DNA from: Mycobacterium asiaticum
GTDB lineage: Bacteria > Actinomycetota > Actinomycetes > Mycobacteriales > Mycobacteriaceae
DNA length: 64,000 nucleotides
Reading direction: 5' to 3'
Assembly (NCBI RefSeq): GCF_001673315.1
Contig: NZ_LZLQ01000055.1
Span: 27,888-91,887 of the forward strand
Below the pieces are notes generated by a model, which was not told the DNA's origin, made no database searches, and saw only the letters and a program-made list of their open reading frames with translations. Shown here piece by piece: positions 1 to 9,200 of this stretch; positions within the stretch are counted from its first letter, which is position 1; the number at the start of each line of letters is the position of its first letter. The translations under genes were made by a program, and so were the position numbers.

Positions 1-291
1 GCCGCCAAGGAAGGCATCCGGGGCTTGTCGAAGGTCGCCGCCCTGGAATGGGGCCGTGACAACATTCGCGTCAACGTTATCTGCCCATTCGCCGAATCCG
101 ACGGCGTCAAGTTCTGGAAACAGTTTGCTCCCACTGATTACGCGAAGGCGGTCGGACGCGTCCCGATGAAGAGAATCGGCGACGTCCGCACCGACGTCGG
201 CGCGCTCGTTGCGTTCCTGCTCGGGGGCGACGCCACCTTCATCACCGGACAAACCATTCACGTCGACGGCGGCATCGGTAGCTTCCGGTGA
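1..291 (+). CDS. SDR-family oxidoreductase, C-terminal part (gene begins before the window)
   Basis: The reading frame is open from base 1, so only the last 96 residues are present. The first residues, AAKEGIRGLSKVAALEWG, match the helix that carries the catalytic lysine (YxxxK) of short-chain dehydrogenases. The end, ITGQTIHVDGGIGS, is the usual SDR C-terminus before the last strand. It should be an NAD(P)-dependent dehydrogenase; the substrate cannot be told because the cofactor and substrate regions lie outside. Its TGA overlaps the GTG start of the next TetR gene by 4 bases, so the two are probably co-transcribed and the regulator may control it. Confidence 0.85.
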   Translation, partial: AAKEGIRGLSKVAALEWGRDNIRVNVICPFAESDGVKFWKQFAPTDYAKAVGRVPMKRIGDVRTDVGALVAFLLGGDATFITGQTIHVDGGIGSFR

Positions 292-875
292 CAACGTCCT
301 TGCGAGACCGTCAGCGCGACCAGGTCCGCGCCGACATCCGGCGTGCGGCCTTCCGGCTCTTCATCGAACGCGGCTACGACGCCGTGACCACCGAGGAAAT
401 CGCAGCGGCAGCAGGTGTTTCGCCGCGCACGTTCTTTCGGCATGTGCCGGTGAAGGAGGACTTGCTGCTGGGACCCGTACGCCACGGCGGTGCCGCGATC
501 GTCAGCATGCTCGAACAACGGCCCGCCACCGAATCGGCCGATGTCGCGCTGGTCAACGCCATCATCAGCCGGACACGGTCTTTCGACCCGACCGATTGCG
601 AAGAATGGCGGGCAGCACTGCTGGTGGCCCCCGACCTGCTGGGCAAGGTCACGATGTACGCCCCAGCCGACCGGGAACGAGCGACGAAGTTGATCGCCGA
701 GCGAATGAGCGTGCACCCCGACGGAGACATCCGACCCGGACTTTTGGTCCAGATCGGTTTTGCAGCGGGGGATTTCGCGTTTCAGCATTGGGTACGCGGA
801 ACCGGCGCCCACCACCCGCTGGACTTCTACGTCACGCAGGCTCTGCAGGCGGTGCAGAGCCCCTACTGGAGCTAA
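288..875 (+). CDS. TetR/AcrR-family transcriptional regulator
   Basis: This 195-residue protein has the normal TetR length. A typical N-terminal HTH lies at about residues 14-55: AAFRLFIERGYDAVTTEEIA followed by AGVSPRTFFRHVPVKED. The C-terminal ligand domain is divergent and gives no ligand clue. The GTG start overlaps the stop of the upstream SDR (GTGA), so translation is probably coupled. Its stop overlaps tail-to-tail by 4 bases with the minus-strand dehydrogenase. The likely role is local repression of the SDR operon to its left; this is inference from context. Confidence 0.85.
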   Translation: MTTSLRDRQRDQVRADIRRAAFRLFIERGYDAVTTEEIAAAAGVSPRTFFRHVPVKEDLLLGPVRHGGAAIVSMLEQRPATESADVALVNAIISRTRSFDPTDCEEWRAALLVAPDLLGKVTMYAPADRERATKLIAERMSVHPDGDIRPGLLVQIGFAAGDFAFQHWVRGTGAHHPLDFYVTQALQAVQSPYWS

Positions 876-1870
876 CCGCGAAGTGCTTCCGGATTAGCGA
901 TCCGGATGGGTGACCCATCCAGCCATGCGGCTACGGATTCGGCGGTGTCCGCGTAGAAGGCGCTGAGCATCTCGCGGGTGACATAGCCAAGATGCGGCGA
1001 CAGGGTTACGTTGGGCAGCCGCCGCAGTGGGTGCTCGGCCGGAAGCGGTTCGGTGTCAAAGACATCGAGCCCTGCGCCGGCGATTCGTTTACTGGTCAGT
1101 GCATCGATCAGTGCGGCCTCGTCGACGATCGGTCCGCGAGACGTGTTGATCAGGTACGCGGTCGGCTTCATCGCAGCCAGCTCAGCCTCGCCGACCAGGC
1201 GTCGGGTTCGTTCGGACAGCACGAGATGGATAGCGACGATGTCGGATTCCTCGAACAGCGCCGCCTTCTCCACCCGGCTGGCACCCACCTGCTGCGCCGT
1301 CTCGTCGGTGAGGTGCTGGCTCCACGCGATGACTCGCATGCCGAACACGTTGGCGTACTCTGCCATCCGTTTGCCGACTCGGCCTAGGCCAAGAAGTCCG
1401 AGCGTCTTTCCGGACAGGGTGATGCCGGTCGTGGACTGCCACCCGCCGGCACGCATGCTTCGATGTTCCTCGGCCAGGTTGCGCACGGTCGCGATCAGCA
1501 GTCCCCACGCCAGTTCCGGGGTCGCGTCACGTACGGCCCGGAAGCGGGGATGGGCGAAATCCGAGTGGGCGACCAGGACGCCACGCTCGGTTGCTGCAGC
1601 CATATCGAGATTGGGCAGGCTCCGGCCGACGATGGTGATCAGTTTGAGGTTGGGCAGTCGCTCGATCAGCGTGCGCGGCAGCGCCATACGCTCCCGCAGC
1701 GTGCAAATCACATCGAACGGCTGCAGCACCTCAGCCGCCTCCGCTTCGGCAAGATGCCGACCGAAAACGGTTATCCCGGCGCGCTTTTGGACGGAATACC
1801 AGTCGGCATACCGGAGGGCTACGCCGGCGTAGTCGTCGAGTATCGCCACCCGGGGTACAGCTGGTTCCAT
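872..1870 (-). CDS. D-2-hydroxyacid dehydrogenase (NAD-dependent)
   Basis: This 332-residue protein has the family length. The NAD-binding Rossmann motif GLLGLGRVGKRMAEYA is seen near residue 158. The catalytic set is visible in order: Arg in NTSRGPIVDE, Glu in DVFDTEPL and His in SPHLGY. It should reduce or oxidise a 2-keto/2-hydroxy acid; the substrate is not predictable. It is the last gene of a minus-strand run (oxidoreductase, CoA-transferase, lyase) but is separated from the lyase by 176 bases, so it may have its own promoter. Confidence 0.85.
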   Translation of the reverse strand: MEPAVPRVAILDDYAGVALRYADWYSVQKRAGITVFGRHLAEAEAAEVLQPFDVICTLRERMALPRTLIERLPNLKLITIVGRSLPNLDMAAATERGVLVAHSDFAHPRFRAVRDATPELAWGLLIATVRNLAEEHRSMRAGGWQSTTGITLSGKTLGLLGLGRVGKRMAEYANVFGMRVIAWSQHLTDETAQQVGASRVEKAALFEESDIVAIHLVLSERTRRLVGEAELAAMKPTAYLINTSRGPIVDEAALIDALTSKRIAGAGLDVFDTEPLPAEHPLRRLPNVTLSPHLGYVTREMLSAFYADTAESVAAWLDGSPIRIANPEALRG

Positions 1871-2046
1871 CGCCGCAATCTACCCGGTCGGCCAGGTTGG
1901 GCTGGTGAGTATCGAGACTGCGTGTGCCGCGCCGACCCTGTGTCCAGGGTTACCTGTAGCGACTCTGCGCGATCTGAGCTCAGCTTCGATGCCGTCGGCG
2001 CAGGCTCGGTGCGCAGCGCCGCGTCAGTTCAGCGCTTACCGCACTT
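1871..2046. other. Non-coding gap between two minus-strand genes
   Basis: I see no conserved gene in these 176 bases. Open frames here on the plus strand lack family features and continue as antisense shadow into the lyase gene. The gap could hold the promoter of the hydroxyacid dehydrogenase, but I see no clear promoter motif. Confidence 0.4.
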
Positions 2047-2967
2047 TTAGCCCTCGCCCTCAGCCGCTTCCAGCAAAGCGGCACGAGCCAGCGTTTCCTG
2101 CGCCATCTTCACATGGGCGGCATCGACGAGGACACCGCCGACCCCGACGGCTCCGCGGCCATTGGCTTCGGCTTCCCGGTAGGCCGCGAGATTGCGTTGC
2201 GCGAGCGCGATCTCGTCGACCGTCGGCGCGTAAACCTCGTTCGCGACGGGCACCTGGCTGGGATGGATCGCCCACTTGCCGCGGTAGCCCAACAGAGACG
2301 CGCGGCGGGCATCGCGTTCGTAGCCGGTGAGATCCCGGTAGTCGGGATAGGGCGCATCGATGGCGTCGATGCCCGCGATGCGCGCCGCGACGATCACCTT
2401 GCTGCGCGCGTAATACCAGAAATCACCGGGGTATTCGCCGAGCGGGACGAAATTGGTGTCGACCCGTGCGCCTTGTGACAGTGCGAAGTCACCCACGCCG
2501 AAGATGAGGGCATCCAGCCGCGGACTGGCCACCGCGATCGCTTCGGCGTTGGCCAGCCCTTCCACCTCCTCGATGAGCACTTCCAAACGGATCTGCTTGT
2601 CCAGCGCAAGCTTTGCCTCGAGCTGGGTGAGCAGCACGTCCACCCACCAGACGTCACGCGCGGTGCGCGCCTTCGGAATGATGACGGTGTCGAGATTGGG
2701 TCCCGCCGCGGTGACGACGTCGATGAGGTCGTCGTGGCACCAGCGGGTGTCCAAACCGTTGATCCGGACGGCACGAACGGTGCGGCCCCAGTCGATGTCG
2801 TTGAGCGCGGCGATCGCTTTGGCGCGCGCGGTTTCCTTGTACGCCGCAGGCACCGCATCTTCGAGATCGAGGAAGACCAAGTCGGCGCCGCACCCGGCAG
2901 CCTTGTCGAACATGCCGTCGTTGCTCGCGGGTACGGCGAGTTCGGAGCGGCGCAGCAGTTGAGTCAT
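2047..2967 (-). CDS. HpcH/HpaI-fold CoA ester lyase (CitE-like)
   Basis: The 306-residue protein belongs to the citrate lyase beta / malyl-CoA lyase family. DLVFLDLEDAVP (about residues 30-41) and the Arg in RINGL form the metal and CoA site seen in this family. The acidic metal ligand region LEVLIEEVEGLANAEAI follows at about residues 127-143. IFGVGDFALSQGA and KWAIHPSQV are further family signatures. It probably cleaves or forms a 3-hydroxyacyl-CoA such as a malyl-CoA analogue. It lies 13 bases downstream of the CaiB-type CoA-transferase, which would supply the CoA ester; this pairing supports a catabolic role. Confidence 0.85.
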   Translation of the reverse strand: MTQLLRRSELAVPASNDGMFDKAAGCGADLVFLDLEDAVPAAYKETARAKAIAALNDIDWGRTVRAVRINGLDTRWCHDDLIDVVTAAGPNLDTVIIPKARTARDVWWVDVLLTQLEAKLALDKQIRLEVLIEEVEGLANAEAIAVASPRLDALIFGVGDFALSQGARVDTNFVPLGEYPGDFWYYARSKVIVAARIAGIDAIDAPYPDYRDLTGYERDARRASLLGYRGKWAIHPSQVPVANEVYAPTVDEIALAQRNLAAYREAEANGRGAVGVGGVLVDAAHVKMAQETLARAALLEAAEGEG

Positions 2968-2980
2968 TTCCGTCGTCTCC

Positions 2981-4165
2981 TCATATCACGCTGCGGGTGT
3001 GCAGGTCGTCGATGTCGTCGGGGCTCAGACCGAGTAGTTCGCCATAGATCTCGGCATTGTGCTGCCCGAGTGTGGGTCCCAGGTGGTCGACCGTGCCGGC
3101 CACAGCGGAGAACCGCGGCACCGGCGCCTGTACCGTCATCGGTCCGAGTTGGTCGTCCGGCACGGAGACAAACACCTCGCGATGCCCGAGTTGAACGTCG
3201 CCGAGCAGGTCGGTGACGTCGTACACGGGTGCCGCGGCGACGTCATGCGCTTCGAAGGTTGCCATCGCTTCCGAAAGAGTCCGCTTCGCAACCCAATCCG
3301 CCACCGCGGTGTCCACCTCGCCCGCTCGGGCGAGCCGCCGTTGCGGATCGGAGAAGTCGGCATGATGCACGAAATCGTCCCGCCCGATGGCGTGAAAAAC
3401 CCGCAATGCCAAGGCCGGTGAACTGCCCGACATCGCCAACCACCGCCCATCGGCGGTGCGGTAGGTGTTGCGTGGGGCCGAGATATCCCACCGGTTGCCG
3501 GACCTTTCCGGCACCAGCCCCAGCTGGTCGTAAGCCAGCAATGTCTGTTCCAGCAACCGGGTGAGCGGGTCGATGAGGTTGACGTCGATCAGTTGACCCG
3601 GTCCGCCATGTACGTCGCGGTGGTAGAGCGCCATCATCACCGCATAGGCCGCGTTCAGCGACGCCACACCGTCGGCCAGCATGAACGGCGGCAGGGTCGG
3701 TGGTCCCCCGGCCTGACCGGTGATGTGGGCAAAGCCGCTCATCGCCTCCCCGAGCGTGCCGAAACCTGGCCGTTCACTTTTCGGGCCGGTCAATCCGTAG
3801 CCGGTGATGTGCAACACGACAATTCGCTCGTTGACCGCGCGCAGGCTCTCGTAGTCCAACCCCCATTTGCGCAGGGTCTGCGGTCGCGTGTTCAGAATCG
3901 CTACGTCGGCCATGGCCACTAGCCGACGCACCAGGTCCTGCCCCTCAGCGCAGCGCATATCCAGTGTCACACAGCGCTTGTTACGGGATATCGACTTCCA
4001 CATCAGGCCGACACCGTCGCGTTGGTTTCCCCATCCCCGAATGGGATCACCCGTACCGGGTTGCTCGACCTTGATGACATCGGCGCCGAATTCCCCCAGA
4101 TAGGTTGCCACCAACGGCGCTGCGGCCAGAGTGGCCAGGTCGAGCACCCGCACACCGTCAAGCAT
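2981..4165 (-). CDS. CaiB/BaiF family (family III) CoA-transferase
   Basis: This 394-residue protein has the usual length for family III CoA-transferases. It opens with LDGVRVLDLATLAAAPLVATYLGEFGADVIKVEQP-type features: the AAP segment and GADVIKVE. The later NKRCVTLDMRCAEGQDLVRRL stretch is also typical. The expected catalytic Asp lies near residue 170 (MLADGVASLNAA region). It moves CoA between carboxylic acids. It overlaps the upstream flavin oxidoreductase by 8 bases and lies just upstream of the lyase, so monooxygenase, CoA-transferase and lyase form one operon. Confidence 0.85.
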   Translation of the reverse strand: MLDGVRVLDLATLAAAPLVATYLGEFGADVIKVEQPGTGDPIRGWGNQRDGVGLMWKSISRNKRCVTLDMRCAEGQDLVRRLVAMADVAILNTRPQTLRKWGLDYESLRAVNERIVVLHITGYGLTGPKSERPGFGTLGEAMSGFAHITGQAGGPPTLPPFMLADGVASLNAAYAVMMALYHRDVHGGPGQLIDVNLIDPLTRLLEQTLLAYDQLGLVPERSGNRWDISAPRNTYRTADGRWLAMSGSSPALALRVFHAIGRDDFVHHADFSDPQRRLARAGEVDTAVADWVAKRTLSEAMATFEAHDVAAAPVYDVTDLLGDVQLGHREVFVSVPDDQLGPMTVQAPVPRFSAVAGTVDHLGPTLGQHNAEIYGELLGLSPDDIDDLHTRSVI

Positions 4166-5492
4166 TGGCGCCGACCCGTGCGGGTCGCTGTAATCCGAGG
4201 TGACCCCGCAGTGTGGCCGATTCGTAGGCGGTGCGGAACAGTCCGCGTCGTTGCAGTTGCGGAACCACCATGCGCACCACGTCTTCGAAGGCCCCCGGCA
4301 GATGCGTCGCCGCCAGGACGAATCCGTCGCAGGCCCCTCCTTCGAACCAGTCCGCCATCTGATCGGCTACCTGCTCGCCGGTACCGACGAACCGCGGGCC
4401 CTGCAACAGCGTGGCACGGTGACCGGCCAGATCGCCGACGGTCACCGGGCCACTGAGATGTTCGCGCAGATTCTGCACCAGTCCGCGGATACCGGACACC
4501 GCAGCGATGAGCTCATCTGTGACCAGATCGTCCAAATCATGTTGTGCGAAGTCATAATTCATCAGCTCGGACAGCAGCGTGAGCGATGCCATCGGATGCA
4601 CCAGGTCGTTGAGGAACATCGCCTCGCGATCCTTGGCGTGCGCCTCCGACTCTCCCACTACGGCGTAAGCCATCGGGCAGATGCGTACCGATCCCGGATC
4701 CCGCCCGGCCGCCTCGATCCGTTGCTTCTGGTCCGCGTAATGGCTCCGGGCAACCTCTATGCCGGGATCCCCGGTGAAGATCAATTCGGCCCAGCGCGAA
4801 GCGAATTCGCGCCCACGCCCCGAAGACCCGGCCTGGATGATGACCGGGCGGCCCTGCGGGGTCCGGGGTACGGTCAGCGGGCCGCGCGCGGAGAAGTACT
4901 GACCCACGTGGCCAAGTTCGTGCACCTTCGCCGGATCCGCATAGTGGCCAGACGCGCGGTCGTGCAGTACCGCGTCGTCCTCCCAGGTGTCCCACAGCCC
5001 GGTGACCACGTCCAGGAACTCCTCGGCGCGGTCGTAGCGTTCGTCGTGGCCGAGGTGTGCGCCGATGCCGAAATTCTGCGCCTCGCTGTCGTTGACGGAG
5101 GTGACGACATTCCACGCGGCGCGGCCTCCGGAGAGGTGATCCAACGAGGCGAAGGTGCGCGCCACATGAAACGGCGCGTAATACGTGGTCGAGTAGGTGG
5201 CGCCGAGCCCGATGCGCGAAGTGGCCTCCGCCAGTACCCCGAGCACCACACCGAGGTCCAGCTTGACCGGACGCGCACCGAAGGACACCGCTTCGGCTAC
5301 GGATCCGCCATAGACCCCTGGCATCGCCAGTCGGTCGTCGAAGAACATCAGGTCGAAGCAGCCCTCTTCCAACTGCCGGCCGATCTTCGCGTAGTAGGAC
5401 GCATCGAGGTAGCGGTGCTCGGTCGCGGGGTGCCGCCACGAGCCCGCATACACCGATGTGCTGCCGGCCTGCATGAACGCCACCAGGGTCAT
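4158..5492 (-). CDS. LLM-class flavin-dependent monooxygenase (NtaA/DszA group)
   Basis: The protein is about 444 residues from ATG 5492. An upstream TTG at 5543 would add 17 unlikely residues that run into the promoter palindrome. It shows the NtaA/SnaA/DszA-type bacterial luciferase fold: GLGATYSTTYYAPFHVARTF, DHLSGGRAAWNVVTS and RPVIIQAGSSGRGREFA, all FMN and dimer signatures of the long LLM subgroup. Members oxygenate small organic substrates using FMNH2 from a separate reductase; none is seen nearby. It is the first gene of the minus operon and is divergent from the GntR regulator, which is the likely controller. Confidence 0.85.
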   Translation of the reverse strand: MTLVAFMQAGSTSVYAGSWRHPATEHRYLDASYYAKIGRQLEEGCFDLMFFDDRLAMPGVYGGSVAEAVSFGARPVKLDLGVVLGVLAEATSRIGLGATYSTTYYAPFHVARTFASLDHLSGGRAAWNVVTSVNDSEAQNFGIGAHLGHDERYDRAEEFLDVVTGLWDTWEDDAVLHDRASGHYADPAKVHELGHVGQYFSARGPLTVPRTPQGRPVIIQAGSSGRGREFASRWAELIFTGDPGIEVARSHYADQKQRIEAAGRDPGSVRICPMAYAVVGESEAHAKDREAMFLNDLVHPMASLTLLSELMNYDFAQHDLDDLVTDELIAAVSGIRGLVQNLREHLSGPVTVGDLAGHRATLLQGPRFVGTGEQVADQMADWFEGGACDGFVLAATHLPGAFEDVVRMVVPQLQRRGLFRTAYESATLRGHLGLQRPARVGANA

Positions 5493-5527
5493 CTTGTCGC
5501 TTCGCACAGTTGTGAATCTAACACCTG

Positions 5528-5547
5528 ATATTTCAGATTTCAAATAT
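5528..5547. promoter_or_regulatory. Candidate GntR operator in the divergent promoter
   Basis: The space between the monooxygenase (minus) and the GntR gene (plus) is strikingly AT-rich for this genome. It contains an inverted repeat ATATTT, 8-base spacer, AAATAT. An outer pair TAACA (5519-5523) and TGTTA (5561-5565) is also present. FCD-type GntR proteins usually bind short palindromes in their own divergent promoter, so this is the natural candidate site. Binding is inferred only. Confidence 0.4.
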
Positions 5548-5564
5548 TAAATTAGGCGCCTGTT

Positions 5565-6233
5565 ATGCTCGCACCCGTGCCGTCAGACTCGGGAATCGAC
5601 ATCTCGGGCACCGTCCGCGAGCGCGCTGCCCGGGAACTGCGCGACCGCATCCTCACCGGCACCCTCCCGGCCGGCTCGCGCCTGGACCTCGACGCCATCA
5701 CCGAAGAATTCGCCACCAGCCGCACCCCGGTCCGCGAGGCACTGCTGGAGCTGTCTTTCGAGGGTCTGGTGCGTGTCGCACCCCGCAGCGGGGTCACCGT
5801 GATCGGCATCAGCTCCGGCGATGTGCTGGACAGCTTCACCATCCTGGGTGTGCTGACCGGCCAGGCCGCCGCCTGGGCGGCCGAACGAGTGAAACCTGAC
5901 GAACTGGCGGCGTTGCGTGAACTCGCAGCCGATGTCGCGGCACGATCCGGCGACGACAGCATCGGCGAGGCGAATTGGCTTTTCCACCAGAGGATTCACC
6001 GTGCCGCCCACTCCCAGCGGCTGATGACGCAGATCAAGCAGGCCGCACGGGTGGTGCCCACCAATTTCCTCACCCTGTTCCCCGACCACGAGAAGCATTC
6101 ACTGGACGAGCATCGGGAATTGCTCGACGCGCTCGCGGTCAAGGACGCCGAGCGTGCCCGAACCATTGCCGAGCGCCACGTTCTGGACGCCGGGCGCTCG
6201 CTGGTCGACTGGTTGGAACGGCGCGACCACTAG
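5565..6233 (+). CDS. GntR-family regulator, FCD subfamily
   Basis: This 222-residue protein has the FadR/FCD layout. A winged HTH lies at about residues 15-75 (AARELRDRILTGTLPAGSRL, then SRTPVREALLELSFEGLVRV). The all-helical FCD ligand domain follows, with metal-type residues in NWLFHQRIHRAAHS and DEHRELLDAL. The start is ATG 5565; GTG 5577 is possible. It is divergent from the monooxygenase/CoA-transferase/lyase operon and probably represses it until an organic acid ligand binds. The gene ends 10 bases before the NRPS-like gene, so read-through into that gene is possible. Confidence 0.85.
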   Translation: MLAPVPSDSGIDISGTVRERAARELRDRILTGTLPAGSRLDLDAITEEFATSRTPVREALLELSFEGLVRVAPRSGVTVIGISSGDVLDSFTILGVLTGQAAAWAAERVKPDELAALRELAADVAARSGDDSIGEANWLFHQRIHRAAHSQRLMTQIKQAARVVPTNFLTLFPDHEKHSLDEHRELLDALAVKDAERARTIAERHVLDAGRSLVDWLERRDH

Positions 6234-6243
6234 GGTTCCAAAG

Positions 6244-9200
6244 GTGCCCGCGATCCCTGCGCAGTACCTGCTGTCAACTGACGCACCGAGCCCGCGCACG
6301 CTGATCGACATCTTCAACGACACCGCGGCGCAGTACCCGGATGCCGTGGCGATTGACGACGGCGACGTCCAGATCACCTACAGCGAGCTGCTCGAGGACA
6401 TGAACGACAGCGTCGCCTGGCTGGCGGCCCGCGGCATCGGCCGCGGTGACCGGATCGGCATCAGGATGCCCTCGGGCAGCTACTCGCTGTATGTGGCGAT
6501 CCTGGCTGTCCTTGCCGCCGGCGCCGCCTATGTGCCCGTCGATGCAGACGATCCCGACGAGCGCGCCGACTTGGTCTTCGGCGAAGCCGGCGTGGTCGCC
6601 GTCATCAGCGCCAAAGGCATCGAACGCACCCAGGGAGCGTCGCGCGGGTGGCGGGCCGGGGCGCCGCTGGCGCGCGACGACGCCTGGATAATCTTCACTT
6701 CCGGATCCACCGGCACCCCCAAGGGTGTCGCGGTCACCCACCGCAGCGCCGCGGCATTCGTCGATGCCGAGGCGCGAATATTCCTGCAAGACAATCCGAT
6801 TGGCCCGGGTGACCGGGTACTGGCCGGATTGTCGGTGGCGTTCGACGCCTCGTGTGAGGAGATGTGGTTGGCCTGGCGGCACGGCGCCTGCCTGGTCCCC
6901 GCCCCCCGTTCGCTGGTGCGCAGCGGCATGGACCTGGGACCGTGGTTGGTGACCCGCGACGTCACCGTGGTGTCGACGGTGCCGTCACTGGCCGCGTTGT
7001 GGCCCGCCGAGGCGTTAGAAGCGGTGCGGCTGTTGATCTTCGGCGGGGAGGCGTGCCCGCCCGACCTGGCCGAGCGGCTCGCCGTGGGAGTGGAGGGCGG
7101 TCGCGAAGTTTGGAACACCTACGGCCCCACCGAGGCCACCGTCGTGGCCTGCGCCGCGCGGCTCGACGGCTCGGGGGCCGTCAGTATCGGACTGCCGTTG
7201 GCTGGCTGGGATCTGGCCGTCGTCGACGACCACGGTGAACCGGTGAGCATCGGCGCAACCGGCGAACTGGTGATCGGCGGCGTAGGACTGGCCCGCTACC
7301 TGGATACCGACAAGGACGCCGAAAAGTACGGCCCCATGCCGACACTCGGCTGGACGCGGGCGTATCGCAGCGGCGATCTCGTGCGACTCGAGCGTGACGG
7401 GCTGTACTTCTGTGGTCGCGCCGACGACCAGGTCAAGGTTGGCGGTCGCCGCATCGAACTCGGCGAGGTGGACGCAGCGCTGGTGAACCTCAACGGTGTC
7501 GCCGGCGGTGCGGCCGCGGTCCGGCAAACCACTACCGGGACGCCGATCCTCGTCGGATATGTGTTCAGTGCGGACCCGTCATTCGATATCACCAACGCGC
7601 GCAACGAACTTGCCGAGCGGCTGCCCGCGGCGATGGTGCCCCGGCTGGTACGTGTCGAAGAATTGCCGACGCGCACCTCCGGCAAGATCGATCGGGATGC
7701 GCTGCCGTGGCCGCCGCCCGGCAGTACCGACGAGGAGGACACCACGGAACTGGCCGGCACTGCCGCTCGGCTGGCCGGATTGTGGCGGGATCTGCTCGGC
7801 GACACGACCACCGGCACCAGAGCAGTCTTGGAAGCCGACTTCTTCACCCTGGGCGGTGGCTCGCTGACAGCGGCGCAATTGGTGGTGACCTTGCGGCAGC
7901 AATACCCCCAGCTCACCGTCGCCGACCTGTACGACCACCCGCGGCTGGGTTCGCTCGCTGCGTTCCTCGACGAACTCGAACCGCCGCCGCAGGTGTCTGA
8001 GCGTGTTGTGCGGCCGACGCCTCTTCGCACGCAGGCGACGCAAACCCTGCTGATGCTGCCGCTGGCCACGTTGTCCGCACTGCAGTGGGTTACCTGGCTG
8101 GCTTTGGGGAACAACGTTGCCCGTGCCCTGCATCTCGTGCCGTGGGCTGTCGCGGTGAACTGGTGGATCGTCGCGGCGGCGCTCGTCCTGTTCGTCACGC
8201 CGATGGGCCGGATGGGCATCGCGGTCCTTTGCGCGCGCATCCTGCTGTGGAACGTGCGGCCCGGCACCTATCCCCGAGGCGGATCGGTGCACCTGCGGGT
8301 GTGGTTCGCCGAGCGGCTCGCCGCGGCCAGCGGCGCCGAAAACCTCGCCGGCGCACCGTGGCTCGTCTACTACGCACGAGCTCTCGGCGCCGAGATCGGC
8401 AAGGGCGTCGACCTCCATTCGGTGCCACCGGTCACCGGTCTGTTGACGGTCGGCCACCGCAGCGCGATCGAACCGGAAGTGGACCTGTGCGGGCATTGGG
8501 TCGACGGCGACCTGTTTCACCTCGGCACGATCACAATCGGAAACGACGCAACGATCGGTGCACGCACCACGCTGCTGCCCGGTGCGGTAGTCGGCAAGAA
8601 CGCCGACGTGGCGCCCGGATCGGGAGTCGTCGACAAGATCAAGAACGGCCAGTACTGGAAGGGTTCGCCCGCGACCAAATCCGGGCGGGTCAAGCACCCG
8701 TGGCCTGACGAACGACCAGCACCCAAACCGCAGTGGGTGGCGGTATACGCAGTGACCTCATTGCTGCTGGCAGCGCTGCCGCTGCTCGCGGTGGCAAGCG
8801 GACTCGTCGTCATCGGGCTGGCGGTGCGCCATACCCGAAGCCTCTCGCAAGCCGTGCTGCCGGCGTTGCTGTGGATACCTGCCGCGGCGCTGGTCGGGCT
8901 CACCGCATACGCCCTGATTACGGTGATCGCGGTGCGGACGCTGTCCGTCGGGATGCGCGAGGGCTACCACCCGGTGCGCAGCCGCGCCGGATGGCAGTTG
9001 TGGACCACCGAACGCCTGATGGACGCCGCTCGCAACTACCTCTTCCCGATTTACGCCAGTGTTTTCACCCCGGCCTGGTTACGAATGCTCGGCGCCCGGG
9101 TCGGCCGCGGCACCGAGATCTCGACGGTCCTGCTCACGCCCCGGTTCGCTGTGATCGAGGACGGTGCGTTCCTGGCCGACGACACCATGATCGCCTCCTA

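Noticed and set aside
4200..5528. Long open frame (442 codons) on the plus strand
   Set aside because: It is exactly antisense to the LLM monooxygenase, has no family motifs, and arises from high GC at third positions.
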